Assembly (NCBI GenBank): GCA_965247705.1
Contig: CBDFHV010000042.1
Span: forward strand, 1 to 35,121
Direction of reading: 5' to 3'
Source: CBDFHV01 sp965247705
GTDB taxonomy: Bacteria; Pseudomonadota; Alphaproteobacteria; Rhodospirillales; CAMCUA01
Length of the DNA stretch: 35,121 bases
A program made the position numbers and the translations under genes. The notes under the pieces were generated by a model, which saw only the letters and a list, made by a program, of their open reading frames with translations, had not been told where the DNA came from and did no database searches. Below are positions 1-9,232 of this stretch, in pieces; position 1 is the first letter of the stretch, and each line of letters begins with the position of its first letter.

Positions 1-166
1 GAATAAGGCGGGTTGAAATTGCCCAAATGGCGACAGCCGACGGAACAACAAGTACAGCGACCCCAAGCAACAAAAGGAGTGGAAACGAACTCAACGGACG
101 CCTATCCCGATCCGACGACAGCCTTCAGGGAATTCGCTGCTTAAGCGAAGAGCAAGTGTAGTACTA

Positions 167-180
167 AATTGTCGACAATT
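167..180. promoter_or_regulatory. Perfect 14-bp palindrome, candidate GntR-type operator
   Basis: AATTGTCGACAATT is its own reverse complement. Its core, TTGT-CG-ACAA, fits the TNGTNNACNA type of half-sites bound by FadR-subfamily GntR regulators. It lies 31 bases beyond the 3' end of the opine-dehydrogenase-like gene, in a short AT-richer segment. If real it would serve a gene to the left of the window. A short palindrome can arise by chance, so the role is inference. Confidence 0.3.
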
Positions 181-211
181 CACCCGAGAACCGCTGTGCC
201 GGATACCAACC

Positions 212-1292
212 TCAACGGGCGCCCCAGCCGTCCCGGCACAGGCGATGCAGTTCCTCTGGGGCCAGGCCGAGGAGTTCCAATTCCGGGAGAATGTCGTTTT
301 CGGACGGGAAGTCACGGCCGTAGAGGGACGAAATGATGGCAATACCGGCTTCGTGGAGGGGTAGGGGCACGCCGGCCACCTTGCCGATGGCGACCGTGGG
401 CACCAGGCCGAAGGGTACATCCTCGGTGATATAGCGTGTCGACAGGGCGGTGGGGCCCGGGGGGCCGTGGCGCTTGGCGTGGACGGCGGCCGCCAGCTCC
501 GCCACCGAGCCCGGCGGCAGGCCGTGGGAGAGCTGGAAATGCTCGAACACCGTGCGCACCGACAGGCCGTAGGCCGTGGCCACCGCGAGCCGTTCCGTGT
601 CCAGGTCCTCCGACAGGCGGCCGACGGTTTCCGACATGCCGTCGTAGTTGTACCAAAGCTCGGCCCGCTCGATGCGCGTCAGATTGCATAGCGCGTTGGC
701 CAGATGCAGGGGCGGGTTCAGGTTGCTCAAGGCGATGGCCAGCACGTCGGCCCGTTTCTCGAAGCGGTCGCCGAACAGGGCCTGGCAGACCTCGAACCCC
801 GCGTCCTCCGACGCCACCGGCAGGGTCGCCACGTCGAGGCGCTTGCGTAGGGTCGACACCTGCAGGCCCGTCGCGCCCGTGCGCCGGCCCATGACGGCGG
901 TCGTTCCCCAGGCGGCGATGGGGACATCGACGCCCCGCTCGGCCAAGAGCTTGGACAGATAGACCGCGCTCAGGGAGCAGTGGGAGCTGATCACCACCGT
1001 CTGGCCCGACTTCAGATGCGCCGCCGCCTGGTCCATGACCGCACGGTGCCCGTTGCCGGGAACGGCCCACCAGGGCGACCGCGGCCCCGTCCAGAGCCTC
1101 CTGGCACGTGGCGGCGACCGGCAGGACCACCTTGCCGGTGATCACGCCTTCCACGTCCACAGGCGTCCCGTCGGCGATGGCGGCCGTGCTTTTGCCCGAC
1201 GGCGACCACACCACCGGCTCGTGGCCCTGTTGCTGCAGATAGGCGGCGGACCCGAGGGCGATCCCTCCGGCACCGAGAACGGCGACACGCAT
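212..1292 (-). pseudogene. Opine/octopine dehydrogenase family protein, frameshifted
   Basis: The N-terminal part is a Rossmann fold beginning MRVAVLGAGGIALGSA, a dinucleotide-binding GxGGxxxG loop. The second part (from about 1036 down) matches the all-helical C-terminal domain of the NAD/NADP octopine/nopaline dehydrogenase family, with the conserved-looking stretch NLNPPLHLANALCN. Family members reversibly join an amino acid and a keto acid into an N-(carboxyalkyl) amino acid. The two halves are in different frames. Removing one C from the CCC at 1066-1068 joins them into about 359 residues, the usual family length. The start at 1292 is preceded by AAGGAG. It is the last gene of the peptide-import operon, 152 bases after dppF, so the imported substrate could be opine-like. 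The frameshift is either a real inactivation or a one-base sequence error. Confidence 0.8.
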
Positions 1293-1444
1293 GACTCGGT
1301 TCTCCTTGTTACTGGCGAGACGTGGGGAGGGGCCGGGCGCTGTCCCCGCGGAGAGCCTTTATACCAAGGAGCACCGATGAAGACCCATGGAGACGGTTTC
1401 CCAGGGTTTTTGGCGAGGAGCGTTCGGCGCGGCAATGCGCCGCG

Positions 1445-2369
1445 TCAATTCCGCCGTGCGGCCAGCCAGTGGCCGGGATTGACTTCGACCATGTGGGAGT
1501 CCGGCTCGCCGTAGTCTGTCTCCGGGTCCATGAGCAGGCGCCGCCGGCTGCGTTCCACCTGCGGATCGGGGACCGGGATCGCCGACAGCAAGACCTTGGT
1601 ATAGGGATGGCGGGCGTCCTCGAACAGTTCCGCCGTCGGCGCCAGTTCGACGATCCGCCCCTGGTACATGACCGCCACCCGGTGACAGAGGTAGCGGACC
1701 ATGCTGAGGTCGTGTGAAATAAACAAAAATGTCAGGTCCAGGTCCGCCTGCAGGTCCTGGAGCAGGTTGACCACCTGGGCCTGGATGGAGACGTCGAGGG
1801 CCGAGATGGGCTCGTCGGCGACGATGAAGCTGGGCTTCAGGGCAATGGCCCGGGCGATGCAGATGCGCTGGCGCTGGCCACCCGAAAACTGATGCGGGTA
1901 GCGGCCGGCGAAGTCCGGCCTCCAGGCCCACGGTGCGGAACAACTCGGCCACATAGTCGTTCCGCTCCCCCCGATTGGGCATGGTCCCGTGGATGACCAC
2001 GGGCTCGGCCACGAACGCGCCCACCCGCATGCGGGGGTTGAGGGAGGCGTAGGGGTCCTGGAACACCATCTGAAACCGTTGGCGGGTGGGGCGCAGGGCG
2101 TTGGCATCGAGGCCGGAGATTTCCCGTCCTTCGAAGCGGATCGAGCCCGAGGTGGGCGGCACCAGCATGGTGATGGCGCGCCCGGTGGTGCTTTTGCCGC
2201 TGCCGGACTCGCCAACCAGGCCCAGGGTCTCACCCGGGGCGATGTGGAAGCTGATGTCGTCGACGGCCCGAAAATCCCTTCGACCCCGACCGAAAAACCC
2301 GCCCCGGATTGGGAACGTCTTGACCAGGTTCTTCACCTCGACCAGGGGTTCGGCGGTGCTGCTCGTCAT
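1445..2369 (-). pseudogene. dppF: Peptide ABC transporter ATPase, DppF/OppF type, frameshifted
   Basis: This is the second ATPase of a dipeptide/oligopeptide importer, acting on the cytoplasmic face of DppBC. Visible are Walker A (GESGSGKST), the Q-loop segment MVFQDPYASLNPR, the signature FSGGQRQRI, Walker B (FIVADEPISALD), the switch histidine (ISHD) and the C-terminal oligopeptide/dipeptide extension ending near HWLAARRN. The segment before 1920 and the segment after 1915 are in different frames. Removing one base from the CCGG at 1915-1918 (reading LEADFAGRYPHQF) restores a 307-residue protein of normal length. The start codon overlaps the dppD stop as ATGA, which implies translational coupling. 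As written the protein would end just before its signature motif and be inactive. Confidence 0.85.
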
Positions 2370-3370
2370 GGCGGAGTGTCGGCTTGGATGGCCTGCCTCA
2401 GGTCGTACCAGGCGGCCACCAGGTGGCCCGGCGCGGCGTCCGGGGCGGGCTTCAGGGGCGGTGCCTCCCGCCAGCACCTGTCGGTGGCATAGGGATTGCG
2501 GGGCGCGAAGGGATCGCCCGGCGGCAGCTCGTGCAAGGCCGGCGGCGCGCCCTCGATCTGCACCAGGCGGGTGCCGCCCACGTTGCGCAGGGGGAGGGAG
2601 CGCAGCAGGCCGAACGTATAGGCATTGCGCGGGTCGGCGAAAAGCGCGTCTACGGGACCGCGCTCGACGACTCGCCCGGCGTACATGACCTGCACCGTGT
2701 CGGCGATTCCAGCCACCACGCCCAGGTCGTGGGTGATCCAAATAACCGCCATGCCGAGGCGCTCCTTCAGGCCGCGGACCAATTCCAGGATCTGGGCCTG
2801 GATGGTCACGTCGAGGGCCGTGGTCGGCTCATCGGCGATCAGGACCTTGGGCTCGCAGGCCAGGGCCATGGCGATCATCACCCGCTGGCGCATGCCGCCG
2901 GAAAACTCGTGGGGAAACTGGCTCAGGCGCCGCCGGGGTTCCGGGATGCCCACCAGGTCGATCAGTTCCGCCGCCCGGTCGAGGGCCTGGCGGTAGGTCA
3001 TGCCCAGGTGTTCCTCCACCGCCTCGGTCAACTGCCGGCCGATGGTCAACACTGGGTTCAAGGATGTCATGGGATCCTGGAACACGAAGCCGATACGCCG
3101 CCCGCGAATATTGCGCAATTCGTCGTCGGTGAGGGCCAGCAGGTTCTTGCCTTCGAAGATGACCTCGCCACCGGCGATGCGGCCGGGCGGCCGGGGGATC
3201 AAGCCGAGCATGGCCAGCACGTGGACACTCTTGCCGCAACCGCTTTCGCCCACCACGCCCAGGGTCTCCTGCTCGCCGAGTTGGTAGGAGACGTCGGTCA
3301 CCGCATGGACCACACCCACCTCGGTGTCGAATTCGACGGTGAGGCCACGGACGTCGAGGACGGGGGTCAT
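2366..3370 (-). CDS. dppD: Peptide ABC transporter ATPase, DppD/OppD type
   Basis: This 334-residue ATPase of a dipeptide/oligopeptide importer has Walker A GESGCGKS at residues 41-48, Q-loop FVFQDPMTSLNP, signature FSGGMRQRV, Walker B VLIADEPTTALD and switch His in ITHD. The C-terminal region carries the family's cysteine-containing extension (CWREAPPL). ATG at 3370 is chosen. A TTG two codons upstream is possible, but no clear ribosome site precedes either. It follows the M24 hydrolase after 136 bases that hold a pair of GC-rich palindromes, and it overlaps dppF by four bases. The two ATPases would form a heterodimer energising DppBC. The gene appears intact. Confidence 0.93.
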   Translation of the reverse strand: MTPVLDVRGLTVEFDTEVGVVHAVTDVSYQLGEQETLGVVGESGCGKSVHVLAMLGLIPRPPGRIAGGEVIFEGKNLLALTDDELRNIRGRRIGFVFQDPMTSLNPVLTIGRQLTEAVEEHLGMTYRQALDRAAELIDLVGIPEPRRRLSQFPHEFSGGMRQRVMIAMALACEPKVLIADEPTTALDVTIQAQILELVRGLKERLGMAVIWITHDLGVVAGIADTVQVMYAGRVVERGPVDALFADPRNAYTFGLLRSLPLRNVGGTRLVQIEGAPPALHELPPGDPFAPRNPYATDRCWREAPPLKPAPDAAPGHLVAAWYDLRQAIQADTPP

Positions 3371-3401
3371 GGGCAAGGCCGCCGCACCAATCGCCGCGTG
3401 G

Positions 3402-3469
3402 GGGCGGGTCTGAGACCCGCCCGCCCCGAACCCGGCGCGCCGCCACGTGGGCGGGTCTCAGACCCGCCC
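3402..3469. repeat. Pair of 21-bp palindromes (REP-like)
   Basis: Two copies of a palindrome with arm GGGCGGGTCT, a one-base centre and the complementary arm lie at 3402-3422 and 3449-3469. Their central bases are G and C, so the copies are in opposite orientation, and the second is followed by CCTACG. The same arrangement recurs at 10707-10774. Paired extragenic palindromes of this kind are typical of REP/BIME repeats. This pair separates the M24 hydrolase from dppD inside the operon and could cause partial termination or stabilise the upstream mRNA. That role is inferred. Confidence 0.8.
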
Positions 3470-3506
3470 CTACGCAAAACCAACGTGCGCCCGTCCATTG
3501 GGCCTC

Positions 3507-4691
3507 TCACACCTGCAGGAACCCGTTGTCGACGGTGGTCAGAAATTCGCAACCGTCGTCGGTAATAAGAACCGTGTCCGAATGCTGCAGGCCGCCCCAG
3601 GGGGGAATGCGCAGGTTGGGCTCGAAGGTGCAGACCATGCCGGGGCCGAGGACGATCTTGGAGTTGGCGTCGAGCGACGGGTCCTCGTGGGCGCCCAGGC
3701 CCATGCCGTGTCCGATGCGGCCTGGCGTGTACTTGGCATAGCCCAGGTCGGCGTAGGCATGCTTGGCGGCGTTGTAGAGATCGGCCACCGCCGTGCCGGG
3801 CTTGAGCAGGGGCTTGGTGCGGGCCCGCACCTCCAGCATGGTGTCGTAGGCTGCCTTCTTCTCGTCGTCGATGGGGCCGATGGCCACCGTGCGCTCGTTT
3901 TCGGCGTGAATGCCGTTGGCATTGGTCCAGATGAGGACCAGCACCAGCTCGCCGGTCTTGGGCTTGCGGCGCTTGGGGTTGTCGGTGTTGATGGCCACCC
4001 GGTCGCCGGCCAGGGCCCAGCACCACAGGCCGTTGTGGACGCCGCCCTCCAGGCTGCCGAAGTCGCAGACCTCGATGTCCGGGTAGTCCTCGATCCACGA
4101 GCGGTTCATGGCGGTCATCGCCGCGACCGAGGCCTGGCGCTCGTCGGCGCCGGCGGATAGGGCCGAAATGGCGGCGTACATGCCCCCGTCCGACAGCTTG
4201 GCGGCGATGCGCATGCAGTCGATCTCGTAGGGCTCTTTGACCAGTCGGGATTTGGCGATGACGTCCGAGATGTCCTCGAATGTGGCGTTGGGCAATTCGG
4301 CCTCGAACTGGCGCAGCCGGGTCAGGGGCAGGAAGTTCTCCTCGATACCGAGCGGCCCGCTGGCAACGCCAAGTTCGTTCAAAATCTCACCAAGTGCATT
4401 CAACCAATTGGGTCCCATGGTTTTTTTGACTCCCCAGGCGCCGTAGAGGCGGATGTCCTTCACCCAGGCGGACTCGTGGGCATGGTCGTCGCGAAGGGCA
4501 TGGACCAGGACCACGGGATCGCCCGTGGCGGGCAGGATCGCGACCACGGGATGGCTGTAGATGATGGGATTGAAGCCGCTGAGGTAGAAGCTGTTCTCCG
4601 GCTTCATGCAGATCATGGCGCCGATCCCCCGGGCGCCCAGTTCCTGTTGCAACCGCTGAATTCTCTCCTGGCCGACGGGTATGGCATTCAT
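3507..4691 (-). CDS. M24-family hydrolase, creatinase / Xaa-Pro peptidase-like
   Basis: The 394-residue protein has the two-part architecture of the family: an N-terminal creatinase-type domain (about residues 1-150) and a C-terminal pita-bread domain. It keeps the catalytic-type histidine in RIGHGMGLGAHEDPS and the glutamate in CTFEPNLRIP. In canonical metal-dependent aminopeptidases two aspartates act as metal ligands in the segment that here reads WTNANGIHAENERT. They look replaced, as in creatinase, which works without metal. An amidine or amide hydrolase acting on a small imported compound is therefore as likely as a proline peptidase. ATG at 4691 is preceded by AAGGGAGA, and the gene lies 29 bases after dppC. 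The substrate is unknown. Confidence 0.85.
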   Translation of the reverse strand: MNAIPVGQERIQRLQQELGARGIGAMICMKPENSFYLSGFNPIIYSHPVVAILPATGDPVVLVHALRDDHAHESAWVKDIRLYGAWGVKKTMGPNWLNALGEILNELGVASGPLGIEENFLPLTRLRQFEAELPNATFEDISDVIAKSRLVKEPYEIDCMRIAAKLSDGGMYAAISALSAGADERQASVAAMTAMNRSWIEDYPDIEVCDFGSLEGGVHNGLWCWALAGDRVAINTDNPKRRKPKTGELVLVLIWTNANGIHAENERTVAIGPIDDEKKAAYDTMLEVRARTKPLLKPGTAVADLYNAAKHAYADLGYAKYTPGRIGHGMGLGAHEDPSLDANSKIVLGPGMVCTFEPNLRIPPWGGLQHSDTVLITDDGCEFLTTVDNGFLQV

Positions 4692-4720
4692 GGCTCGTTC
4701 TCCCTTGACCGCGGTCAGTG

Positions 4721-5575
4721 CTACCGCGTGCCGCTGAGTTTCGGATCGAAATAGTCGCGCATCCAGTCGCCGAGCAGGTTGACGCCTAAGACCACAAAGA
4801 CGATGGCGAGGCCTGGGAAGGTGGACAGCCACCAGCCGGAGGCGATGTAGCTCCGGCCCTCGGCCAGCATGCGGCCCCAGCTGGCATTGGGAGGCTGAAC
4901 GCCGAGTCCCAGGAAGCTCAAGGCCGATTCCAGGATCACCACCCGCGCCAGCTCCAGGGTGGCGACGACGATGGCGGCGGTCATCACGTTGGGCAGGATG
5001 TGGTGGAAGAGGATTCGGGCGCTCTTGGCGCCGGCCGAGACCGCCGACAGCACGAATTCCCGCTCGCGCAGGGACAGCACTTCGCCGCGAACGATGCGGG
5101 CGTAGCGGGTCCACCCGGTCAAGGCGAGGACGATCACCAGGTTCAACAGGCTGGGGCCGAGGGCGGCGATGACGATAAGAGCGAACAGCATCAACGGGAT
5201 CGAGAGCTGAATATCCGCCAAGCGCATGATGATGCGGTCGGTCCAGCCACCCATGTAGCCGGCCATCATGCCGAGGCAAATGCCGATGGTCCCGCCCAGG
5301 ATCACGGCGGTGGACGCGACCGCCAGTGTCACCCGGCTACCGGAGATAAGGCGGCTCAGGATGTCCCGGCCCAGGGCATCGGCGCCCAAGGGGTAGGTGC
5401 CGATCTCGGTGAGGGACAGGGTCGGCGGCCCCAGTCGCGCCCGCAGATTGGTCTTCAGCGGGTCCTTCGGTGCTATCCAGGGGGCGGCGGCGGCGGTGAA
5501 GATGAACATCACCACGATGATGGCGCCGAACAGGCCCGACCGGGTGGCGAACAGGTGCTTCAGCAGGCCGCTCAT
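4721..5575 (-). CDS. dppC: Peptide ABC transporter permease, DppC/OppC type
   Basis: This is a 284-residue inner-membrane permease. A first membrane segment lies near residues 15-33, followed by the N-terminal OppC-like sequence WIAPKDPLKTNL and YPLGADALGRDILSRLISG, typical of DppC. The transmembrane domain contains the cytoplasmic EAA-type loop (near FVLSAVSAGAKSARILFHHI and LPN). The conserved SFLGLGVQPPNASWG and the C-terminal NLLGDWMRDYFDPKL are diagnostic. It pairs with DppB. Its ATG overlaps the dppB stop as ATGA. No damage is visible. Confidence 0.95.
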   Translation of the reverse strand: MSGLLKHLFATRSGLFGAIIVVMFIFTAAAAPWIAPKDPLKTNLRARLGPPTLSLTEIGTYPLGADALGRDILSRLISGSRVTLAVASTAVILGGTIGICLGMMAGYMGGWTDRIIMRLADIQLSIPLMLFALIVIAALGPSLLNLVIVLALTGWTRYARIVRGEVLSLREREFVLSAVSAGAKSARILFHHILPNVMTAAIVVATLELARVVILESALSFLGLGVQPPNASWGRMLAEGRSYIASGWWLSTFPGLAIVFVVLGVNLLGDWMRDYFDPKLSGTR

Positions 5576-6492
5576 CGATCGATCCGGATGCGCGGGTCCA
5601 GCAGGCCGTAGGTCAGGTCCACCAGCAGGTTCATGAACACGAAGATGCAGGAGACCACGGCCACCCCGGCCTGGACCACGGCGAAGTCCTTGGTCTCAAT
5701 GGCATGGATGATGACCCGGCCGACGCCGGGCCAGGCAAAGATGGTCTCGGTGACCACCGTGCCGCTCAACAGTTCGCCGGCGAGGATGCCGATCATGGTG
5801 ATGACGGGGATCAGGGCATTGCGGCTGGCGTGGCGCAGAATGACCAGCCGGGGTACGATTCCCTTGGCCCAGGCGGTTCGGATGTAGTCCTCCTTCATCA
5901 CCTCGATCATGCTGGAGCGCAGCAAACGGGCGATGCTGGCGCTGATGAACGTGGCCAAGGTGATCGCCGGCAGGATCAGGTTGGCGAAACCGCCCCGGCC
6001 GCCCGCCGGCAACCATTGAAGGCGAACGGCGAACACCAGAATGAGAATGATACCGAGCCAGAAGACCGGTGTTGCCTGACCCAGCAGGGCCAGGGTCATG
6101 GCGAAGAACTCCATGAACGTGCCGCGCTTGAGCGCGGCGACGAAGCCCGCCACGACGCCGAGGACGATCCCCATGACCAAGCCCAGGCCCGCCAACTGGA
6201 ACGTGGCCGGAAGGCGCTCCAACACCACGCCCATGGCCGGCCGATGGTGTTGCAGTGATTCGCCGAAATCGCTCTGGACCGCGTTGAACAGAAACAGCAG
6301 ATACTGCTCCCACTGCGGCCGGTCCAGGCCGAGGGCATGACGGAACTCCGCCAGCTGTTCGTCGGTGGCACCGAGGGGAAGGAGGAGAACCGCCGGGTCT
6401 CCGGTCAATCGCGCGGCCACGAACACCAGGGTGAGAAGACCCCAGATGGCGACCAACGATTCCAGGACGCGATAGACAAAGTAACGTTGCAC
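5572..6492 (-). CDS. dppB: Peptide ABC transporter permease, DppB/OppB type
   Basis: This 306-residue inner-membrane permease starts with GTG (QRYFVYRVLESLVAIWGLLT) and has the DppB hallmarks: a first membrane helix, GDPAVLLLPLGAT, LGLDRPQWEQYLLFL followed by DFGESL, the EAA loop region around DYIRTAWAKGIVPRLVILRHA, and the C-terminal NLLVDLTYGLLDPRIR. GAGGT lies upstream of the GTG. It follows the solute-binding-protein remnant by 41 bases and overlaps dppC. Together they form the membrane channel of the importer. Confidence 0.95.
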   Translation of the reverse strand: MQRYFVYRVLESLVAIWGLLTLVFVAARLTGDPAVLLLPLGATDEQLAEFRHALGLDRPQWEQYLLFLFNAVQSDFGESLQHHRPAMGVVLERLPATFQLAGLGLVMGIVLGVVAGFVAALKRGTFMEFFAMTLALLGQATPVFWLGIILILVFAVRLQWLPAGGRGGFANLILPAITLATFISASIARLLRSSMIEVMKEDYIRTAWAKGIVPRLVILRHASRNALIPVITMIGILAGELLSGTVVTETIFAWPGVGRVIIHAIETKDFAVVQAGVAVVSCIFVFMNLLVDLTYGLLDPRIRIDR

Positions 6493-6533
6493 GAGGTGTC
6501 TACCTCGACCCGGCGGTTCCCTTTCCTAGGCTC

Positions 6534-7795
6534 CTACTGGGGCGAAACGTCCATCGCGCGCAACCAGCTGTCGCCACGGGCGTGCCACTTAACCCGCTTC
6601 GATTGGGCATAGGTTACGGGTTGATGGAACAGGAAGATCTGTGGCGGGTCGGCGCACATGACTTCCGAGGCAGCCTTGTAGTGCTTCATGCGCTCGGCGG
6701 GGTCAGTCGTCGAGCGGCCGGCCTGCACGGCTTTGGCGAAGTCCATGTTCTCGTAGTAGGCATACTGGTTGCCGGGCTCGAACAGGCCCAGGAGGCCGTC
6801 CGCATCCATGGTCGGCCAGGCCATGCCCAGATAGGCGGTCTGGCCCAGGTTGCCGGCCTTGCGGAACTTGGTCAGCCACTGTCCGAACTCCATCTCCTTG
6901 ATCTTCGCCGTGACCCCGACTTCACTAAGCTGGGCGGTGATAATCTGCGAGATCTCCTCGGCCTGCAGATAACGGCCCAAGGGCACCTCGAACTCGACCT
7001 CGAGGCCGTTGGGGTAGCCCGCCTCCGTCAGAAGCTGCTTCGCTTTCGCAGGATCATAGGGGAAGGGCTTGAGGGCCGGGTTGTAGCCGAAATAGGCATC
7101 CGACATGGGCTGGCAGTTGGCGACGGAGCCAAGGCCGTCCCACAGGCTGTCGACGATGGCCTGCTTGTCGATGGCATAGTTCAGGGCCAGGCGCAGCTTC
7201 GGGTTGTCCTTAAACGGCGGGATCAGGTTGTTGTACTTGACCATCATGAAGCGGCTGCTGGGAATGGCACCGACGGTGGCGCGGCCGCTCTTCTTGATGC
7301 GACCCATCTCCGACGGCGCAAAGCCGACGATCAGGTCCACTTCGCCCGCCAGCAGGCTGGCGACACGGGTGGAGGCCTCGGTCACCATGCGGAAGGTCAC
7401 CATGTCCCACTCGGGCTTCTCACCCCAGTAGCCATCCCTGGCCTTGAGCACGACCTTGTCGCCGGCCTTGAATTCGACCAGCTCGTAAGGGCCGCTGGGC
7501 ATGGCGGCGATGGCCGGGTTGTTGGCTTGGGTCCACTTGGGCGGAAGCACGAAGAAACTGGACATCTGCGCGTCCAGCGAGGCGTAGGGCTTCCCGGTGA
7601 CGAACTCCACCGTGGTCGGCGAGATGACCCGAACTTCTTTGATGGGGTCGAACCAGGCCTTGATGCGCATGGCGGCCTTGGGGTCGAGAATCCGTTCGAT
7701 ATTCCACTTCACCGCCGCCGCGTCGGCGGGCTCGCCATTGGCGAACGTGGCGCCCGGCACCAGCTCGAAGCGCCATGTCAGGTCGTCCACCGCCG
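6534..7795 (-). pseudogene. Peptide-binding protein (DppA/SBP family 5), N-terminus deleted
   Basis: About 420 residues of an extracellular solute-binding protein family 5 member remain. They begin within the conserved segment VDDLTWRFELVPGATFANGEP and run through VKWNIERILDP, MPSGPYELVEF and RLALNYAIDKQAIVDSL to the end at DVSPQ. The first roughly 80 residues expected for the family, including the export signal, are absent. At about 7787-7795 the frame passes instead into the upstream desulfidase gene, out of register. There is no start codon with a ribosome site and no signal peptide, so a functional periplasmic protein is unlikely as written. An intact copy would capture the substrate for DppBCDF. 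The loss is a deletion or a misassembly. Confidence 0.85.
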
Positions 7796-8967
7796 AGGAT
7801 GCCTTTGCCGGCTTCGGCGTGGGCGCCGTCGAGGGCCAGGGCGGCCATCTTGACCGCCCCGTCGACCGCCGTTTCCACCTTGAAGGCGCAGGATTCCTTG
7901 GCCCCGTCGCACAGCATGCCGGCGAACGTGGCGATGACCGACTGCATGGCCTGGACCATGTGGTCCTTGTCCCCGTCCATGAGATAGGCACCGGCGGCCG
8001 CAACTCCGGTGGCGGGGGCCACGGCGCAGCCGCAGAAGGCGGTCAGGGCGCCGGTGTGAGCCTTCACCGCCATGGTGATCGCCGCCGCGATGCCCAGGGC
8101 CGCCGCCAACCGTTCCTTGGGGGCCTCCAGGTCCTCGGCCAATCCGTAGACCCCCAGAAGGGCGGCAATCCCGTGGTTGCCGCTGCCGGTCATGGCCATG
8201 ATGGGAACGGAGGCGCCGGACATGCGGGCTTCGCTGGCGGCGCCGGCCAGGACTTGGGCCCGGTGGCTGGGAGCGACGGTGTTCGTGATCCCGTTGGTGC
8301 GGCGTGCCAGGGCCTTGCCCAAGCGACCACCCGGTCCCACGAGGCCCTTCTCGGCGGCTGCCACGTTGGTTTCCGCGGCCTCCACGAGGAAGGCGAGATC
8401 GTCGGCGGGGCTGATCAGGATTAGATCGATGAGAGTCCCCACGGGCGTGGCGCGCATGCGGGCCATGGGCGCAGCGTCGTCCGCCGCCTCGGGCGCCGAA
8501 TAAGTCGTCCGTCCGTTGCGCGTTACCGTAACGATCGCATCGTGCCGGCCGATGATTTGCGCCGTCGCCCGGTCGGGTCCCGCGGCAACCTCGGCCCGCA
8601 GCCAGACCCCGTCGGGGGCTTCGGGGGGAACCGACAGATTGACCCGGTTTTCCGCCAGCAGTCGGCGGGCGTCGCCAAGGGCGCGGTCGTCCGCCAAGCC
8701 CAGGACGGCCAGACCCGAGTCCGTAACGCCGATGGCGGCGGCCGCTTCGAGACCCCGCAGATCGGTACCGGGCAGGCCGACCCTTGCGCCGTTCTTGTAG
8801 ATCCCCGGACTGACCGCCAGATGAACTTCGTCCACCGGCTGGCCCAGGGCCTCGCGGGCCCGGGCCACCACCAGGGCGGCGGCGGCGACCTCCGTGCACC
8901 CCACCGCGATCCGCAGGTCTTCGCGAAGGAGCGCAACCAGGGAGGCCGTATCCAGGGGGGCGTTCAT
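7788..8967 (-). pseudogene. CyuA / UPF0597 L-cysteine desulfidase-like protein, C-terminus deleted
   Basis: About 392 residues of the roughly 430 usual for the family remain. Recognisable parts are the N-terminal GCTEVAAAALVVARARE, GIYKNGARVGLPGTD, GSGNHGIAALLG, CGCAVAPATG and CDGAKESCAFKVETAVDGAV. The cysteines in GCTE, FCGC and CDGAKESC are those expected to bind an iron-sulfur cluster in L-cysteine desulfidase / serine-dehydratase-like enzymes. The reading frame leaves the family right after GKGILGG and runs out of frame through the solute-binding-protein gene to 7420. About 35-40 residues are lost. ATG at 8967 follows AGGAGA, seven bases after the DUF6356 stop. The cysteine or serine substrate is inferred from the family only. 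Confidence 0.85.
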
Positions 8968-8974
8968 GGTTCTC

Positions 8975-9232
8975 CTATTCGTCGGCGCCGGCCCCCGCCG
9001 CCGCATGGGACGGATCGGGGTTGCGAACCCGGTGGGTGACCATGCGCTCTTGGAGTTCCGTGACCGTGCGGCTTCCCGTGGTCAGGAACAGGAACGGCAG
9101 CAGGCCGTGGATCATGCAGGCGACCCCAGCGACGATCATTCGGGAGCCGAACGAAGTGGCCACGCCCATGTGCTCCAGGTAGGTCTCGTTGACTGAAGCC
9201 GGGTGTTCGACGAATAGGCGACGGATTCCCAT
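8975..9232 (-). CDS. DUF6356 family small membrane protein
   Basis: This 85-residue protein matches DUF6356 in pattern: an N-terminal FVEHPASVNETYLEHMGVA, a single hydrophobic helix around residues 28-52 (MIVAGVACMIHGLLPFLFL), then TTGSRTV and a charged end with a basic RVRNPDP. Function is unknown. It is the first gene of the minus-strand operon. ATG at 9232 follows AAGAGAGG and the next gene starts seven bases after its stop. Such small membrane proteins are common in alphaproteobacteria. Confidence 0.8.
   Translation of the reverse strand: MGIRRLFVEHPASVNETYLEHMGVATSFGSRMIVAGVACMIHGLLPFLFLTTGSRTVTELQERMVTHRVRNPDPSHAAAGAGADE

Noticed and set aside
3..161. Open frame reading to a stop at 161, perhaps the 3' end of a gene to the left
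   Set aside because: Only about 52 codons, no recognisable motif and no start in view; composition is not clearly coding.
1378..1514. Plus-strand ATG with AGGAG upstream (MKTHGDGFPGFLARS)
   Set aside because: It mostly lies antisense to the end of dppF, has biased arginine/proline composition and resembles no protein.
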